Shown here: one piece after another, positions 13,673-15,403 of the stretch
Layout of the letters: the number at the start of each line of letters is the position of its first letter
Position numbering within the stretch: position 1 is the first letter of the stretch
Source of the DNA: an uncultured Actinomycetes bacterium
GTDB taxonomy: Bacteria; Actinomycetota; Actinomycetes; Nanopelagicales; Nanopelagicaceae
NCBI GenBank assembly: GCA_903832395.1
Contig: CAILBF010000033.1
Span: 1 to 15,403, forward strand
Length of the DNA: 15,403 nucleotides
Reading direction: 5' to 3'
The notes under the pieces: generated by a model
Seen by the model: only the letters and a program-made list of their open reading frames with translations
What the model was told of the DNA's origin: nothing
Database searches by the model: none
Made by a program: the position numbers and the translations under genes

Positions 13673-15403
13673 ATGGCGATTGAGCCTAAAACACCGCGCA
13701 AGCGTGCGGTCAAGAAAGCATCTGCTAAGGCAGAGGCAACCGTTACTGAGGTAACGAGTGATGAAGTAAAGAAGCCGGTTCGCAAGAAAACTGCGGCCGT
13801 CCCAGTTCCTATCTTTCAAGCAGCCCCTGATAAGCCGGTTGCAAAACCTGCTCGTAAAAAGGTCGCCGAAGCGCCAAAGGCAGATACTGAAAAGGTAGAG
13901 GCTCCTACGAGCGCTGTATCTGAGGATTCAGAGGATCAAGCCAGCAGAAATCGCCGTCGCCGTCGTGGTGGACGTGGTCGTCGCAAGCCAGGTAGTGAGA
14001 GTGCAGCAACACAAGAGGGCACTGAAGAGAGCACAGAGGATTCAACCGAGGCATCGACGCATCGTCGCCGTCGCCGTCGTGTAGCTGGCGCCGATGGTGT
14101 TACACCGGGTGAGAGCGTTGAAGAAGATGGCGTAGTAACCGTTGTAAAGGTTCGCGAAGTTCGTGAGCGTCCAGCACGTCCTGCACGTACCGAGCGCACC
14201 GAGCGATCAGAGCGACCAGAGCGTCGCAATGGTCGACGTGAACGTACCGAGCGCACTGATCGTGGTGGCCGTAGTGAATATCGCGAGCCATATCGTAAGC
14301 GCGGAACAATTATTACCGATGGTGAATTCTTAGCTCGCCGTGAAAACGTTGATCGCGAAATGCTTGTTCGACAGATTGCCGATCGTACGCAGATTGCAGT
14401 TATCGAAGATGGCGTCATGGTTGAGCATTATGTGAACCGCAATAGCAACGTCTCATACGTTGGTAACGTCTACTTAGGTCGCGTACAAAATGTTCTGCCT
14501 TCAATGGAGGCCGCATTCGTTGATATTGGTAAGGGCCGTAACGCTGTTTTATACGCCGGTGAAGTTAACTGGGATGCTGCCGGAATTTCAGAGTCCGAGC
14601 CACGCAAAATTGAAACAGTTTTAAAGAGTGGCCAGAGCGTTCTCGTTCAAGTCACTAAAGATCCAATTGGCCAAAAAGGCGCTCGCCTCACAAGCCAAAT
14701 TTCATTGCCAGGACGCTATGTTGTCTATGTTCCAGGCGGTGGAATGTCAGGTATTTCAAAGCGCCTTCCTGAAACTGAGCGCACACGCTTAAAGGCGATC
14801 CTCAAGAATTTAATTCCAGAGACTGCTGGCGTCATTGTTCGTACTGCAGCAGAGGGTGTTAGTGAAGAAGATCTAACGAGTGATGTTGCCCGCCTTAAAG
14901 CGCAATGGGACGATATTTATGCAAAGAGTGAGAATCCAAACTTTCATCCACCTGCCGCGCTGTATCAAGAACCAGATCTTGCTGTCCGAGTTATCCGCGA
15001 TATCTTCAACGAGGATTTCCGCAAACTCACCGTTCAAGGCGCCAGTGCATGGGATGAAGTTACAAACTATCTCGGCTTTATCGCACCAGAGCTCACAACT
15101 AAGATTGAAAAGTACACAGGTACTGGGGATTTGTTCTCTGATTTCCGCGTTGAAGAGCAGTTAGCAAAGGCCTTTGATCGCAAAGTTTATTTGCCTTCAG
15201 GTGGATCCCTTGTTATCGATCGGACCGAGGCAATGATTGTTATCGATGTTAACACCGGTAAATTCATTGGTAAGGGTGGAAACCTTGAAGAGACTGTTAC
15301 CAAGAACAACTTAGAGGCTGCCGAAGAGATTGCACGCCAACTACGTCTTCGCGACTTAGGTGGAATCGTTGTAATCGACTTCATCGATATGATCCTTGAA
15401 TCC
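13673..15403 (+). CDS. rne: Ribonuclease E/G, 3'-truncated by window edge
   Basis: An endoribonuclease of the RNase E/G family, acting in mRNA turnover and in rRNA and tRNA processing. The first 577 residues are present and the frame stays open to the last base. Residues 1-215 are a low-complexity extension: Lys/Ala/Pro-rich at 1-75, acidic Ser/Thr/Glu patches at 80-90 and 113-128, arginine runs at 92-104 and 130-136, and an Arg-Glu-Thr-Pro segment at 162-200. The catalytic part begins near 225. It holds an S1 RNA-binding domain (YVGNVYLGRVQNVLPSMEAA, then FVDIG) and a DNase I-like domain with metal-binding Asp525 (VIDVNTG) and Asp569 (VIDFIDM), matching E. coli Asp303 and Asp346. Actinobacterial RNase E/G proteins are known for such N-terminal extensions. 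Following the rod operon is a conserved neighbourhood. The zinc link and C-terminus lie outside the window. Confidence 0.96.
   Translation, partial: MAIEPKTPRKRAVKKASAKAEATVTEVTSDEVKKPVRKKTAAVPVPIFQAAPDKPVAKPARKKVAEAPKADTEKVEAPTSAVSEDSEDQASRNRRRRRGGRGRRKPGSESAATQEGTEESTEDSTEASTHRRRRRRVAGADGVTPGESVEEDGVVTVVKVREVRERPARPARTERTERSERPERRNGRRERTERTDRGGRSEYREPYRKRGTIITDGEFLARRENVDREMLVRQIADRTQIAVIEDGVMVEHYVNRNSNVSYVGNVYLGRVQNVLPSMEAAFVDIGKGRNAVLYAGEVNWDAAGISESEPRKIETVLKSGQSVLVQVTKDPIGQKGARLTSQISLPGRYVVYVPGGGMSGISKRLPETERTRLKAILKNLIPETAGVIVRTAAEGVSEEDLTSDVARLKAQWDDIYAKSENPNFHPPAALYQEPDLAVRVIRDIFNEDFRKLTVQGASAWDEVTNYLGFIAPELTTKIEKYTGTGDLFSDFRVEEQLAKAFDRKVYLPSGGSLVIDRTEAMIVIDVNTGKFIGKGGNLEETVTKNNLEAAEEIARQLRLRDLGGIVVIDFIDMILES
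13951..14081 (+). repeat. Two 17-base direct repeats encoding arginine runs in rne
   Basis: TCGCCGTCGCCGTCGTG occurs at 13951-13967 and again at 14065-14081, 114 bases apart (38 codons) and in frame. Both copies encode stretches of consecutive arginines. They mark the two RNA- or nucleic-acid-binding-like basic patches of the N-terminal extension and are a likely site of slippage or recombination. Confidence 0.8.
14185..14256 (+). repeat. Two 15-base direct repeats encoding RTERT in rne
   Basis: ACGTACCGAGCGCAC occurs at 14185-14199 and 14242-14256, 57 bases apart (19 codons) and in frame. Each encodes RTERT (residues 172-176 and 191-195). The intervening sequence has further Arg-Glu units (SERPERR, RRERTER), which suggests growth by small internal duplications. 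Confidence 0.8.

Noticed and set aside
13936..14418. Antisense open frame of 160 codons with Arg/Ser-rich product
   Set aside because: It is the complement of the CGT/CGC arginine repeats in rne. The rne frame is certain, no start signal is seen, and the composition is an artefact of the repeats.
1..15403. Undescribed defence system, mobile element or CRISPR array
   Set aside because: All genes are recognisable conserved housekeeping genes in a familiar actinobacterial order. No spaced repeats, transposase, integrase or terminal inverted repeats were seen.

Overview
The window is a stretch of core actinobacterial chromosome with every gene on the + strand. Gene order is clpP (partial) - MFS transporter - clpX - valS - folC - DUF4233 membrane protein - ndk - mreB - mreC - mreD - mrdA (PBP2) - rodA - rne/rng (partial). 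The run valS-folC-DUF4233-ndk and the linkage to mreBCD-PBP2-rodA and RNase E match the arrangement I know from Streptomyces, and in part from Mycobacterium (valS-folC-membrane protein-ndkA-rne). MreB, ClpX and RNase E read like actinobacterial versions, but the DNA is visibly less GC-rich than in those genera, with many A/T third positions. Together with very tight packing, this suggests a streamlined low-to-mid GC actinobacterium, perhaps a freshwater acI / Nanopelagicales lineage. The lineage is an inference, not shown by a marker gene.

Layout. Bases 2-3034 hold proteolysis genes: the ClpP peptidase and the ClpX unfoldase, with an MFS exporter-like gene between them. Bases 3050-7733 hold translation, folate and nucleotide genes: valyl-tRNA synthetase, folylpolyglutamate synthase, a small conserved membrane protein and NDP kinase. 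Bases 7751-13497 hold the cell-elongation machinery: the MreB filament, the MreC and MreD membrane partners, the PBP2 transpeptidase and the RodA glycosyltransferase. Bases 13673 to the end encode the first 577 residues of an RNase E/G with a long, arginine-rich N-terminal extension. No gap exceeds 300 bases; the largest is the 175-base region before rne. No tRNA, rRNA, CRISPR array, insertion sequence or attachment site was seen.

Expression signals. Four gene pairs (valS/folC, folC/DUF4233, mreD/mrdA, mrdA/rodA) overlap by four bases (ATGA), which suggests translational coupling. In contrast, clpX, valS and ndk have no ribosome binding site. Each carries a TANACT hexamer that ends 6-7 bases before the start codon, the layout expected of leaderless transcripts, and the MFS gene has a looser TAATAT version. 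What looks like one long operon is therefore probably cut up by embedded leaderless promoters. mreB instead has a strong AAGGAG ribosome binding site, and rne has a structured leader.

I found no undescribed multi-gene system. The items most worth checking are the repeated leaderless-promoter pattern, the MFS gene splitting clpP from clpX, the structured rne leader and the repeat-bearing N-terminal extension of RNase E.
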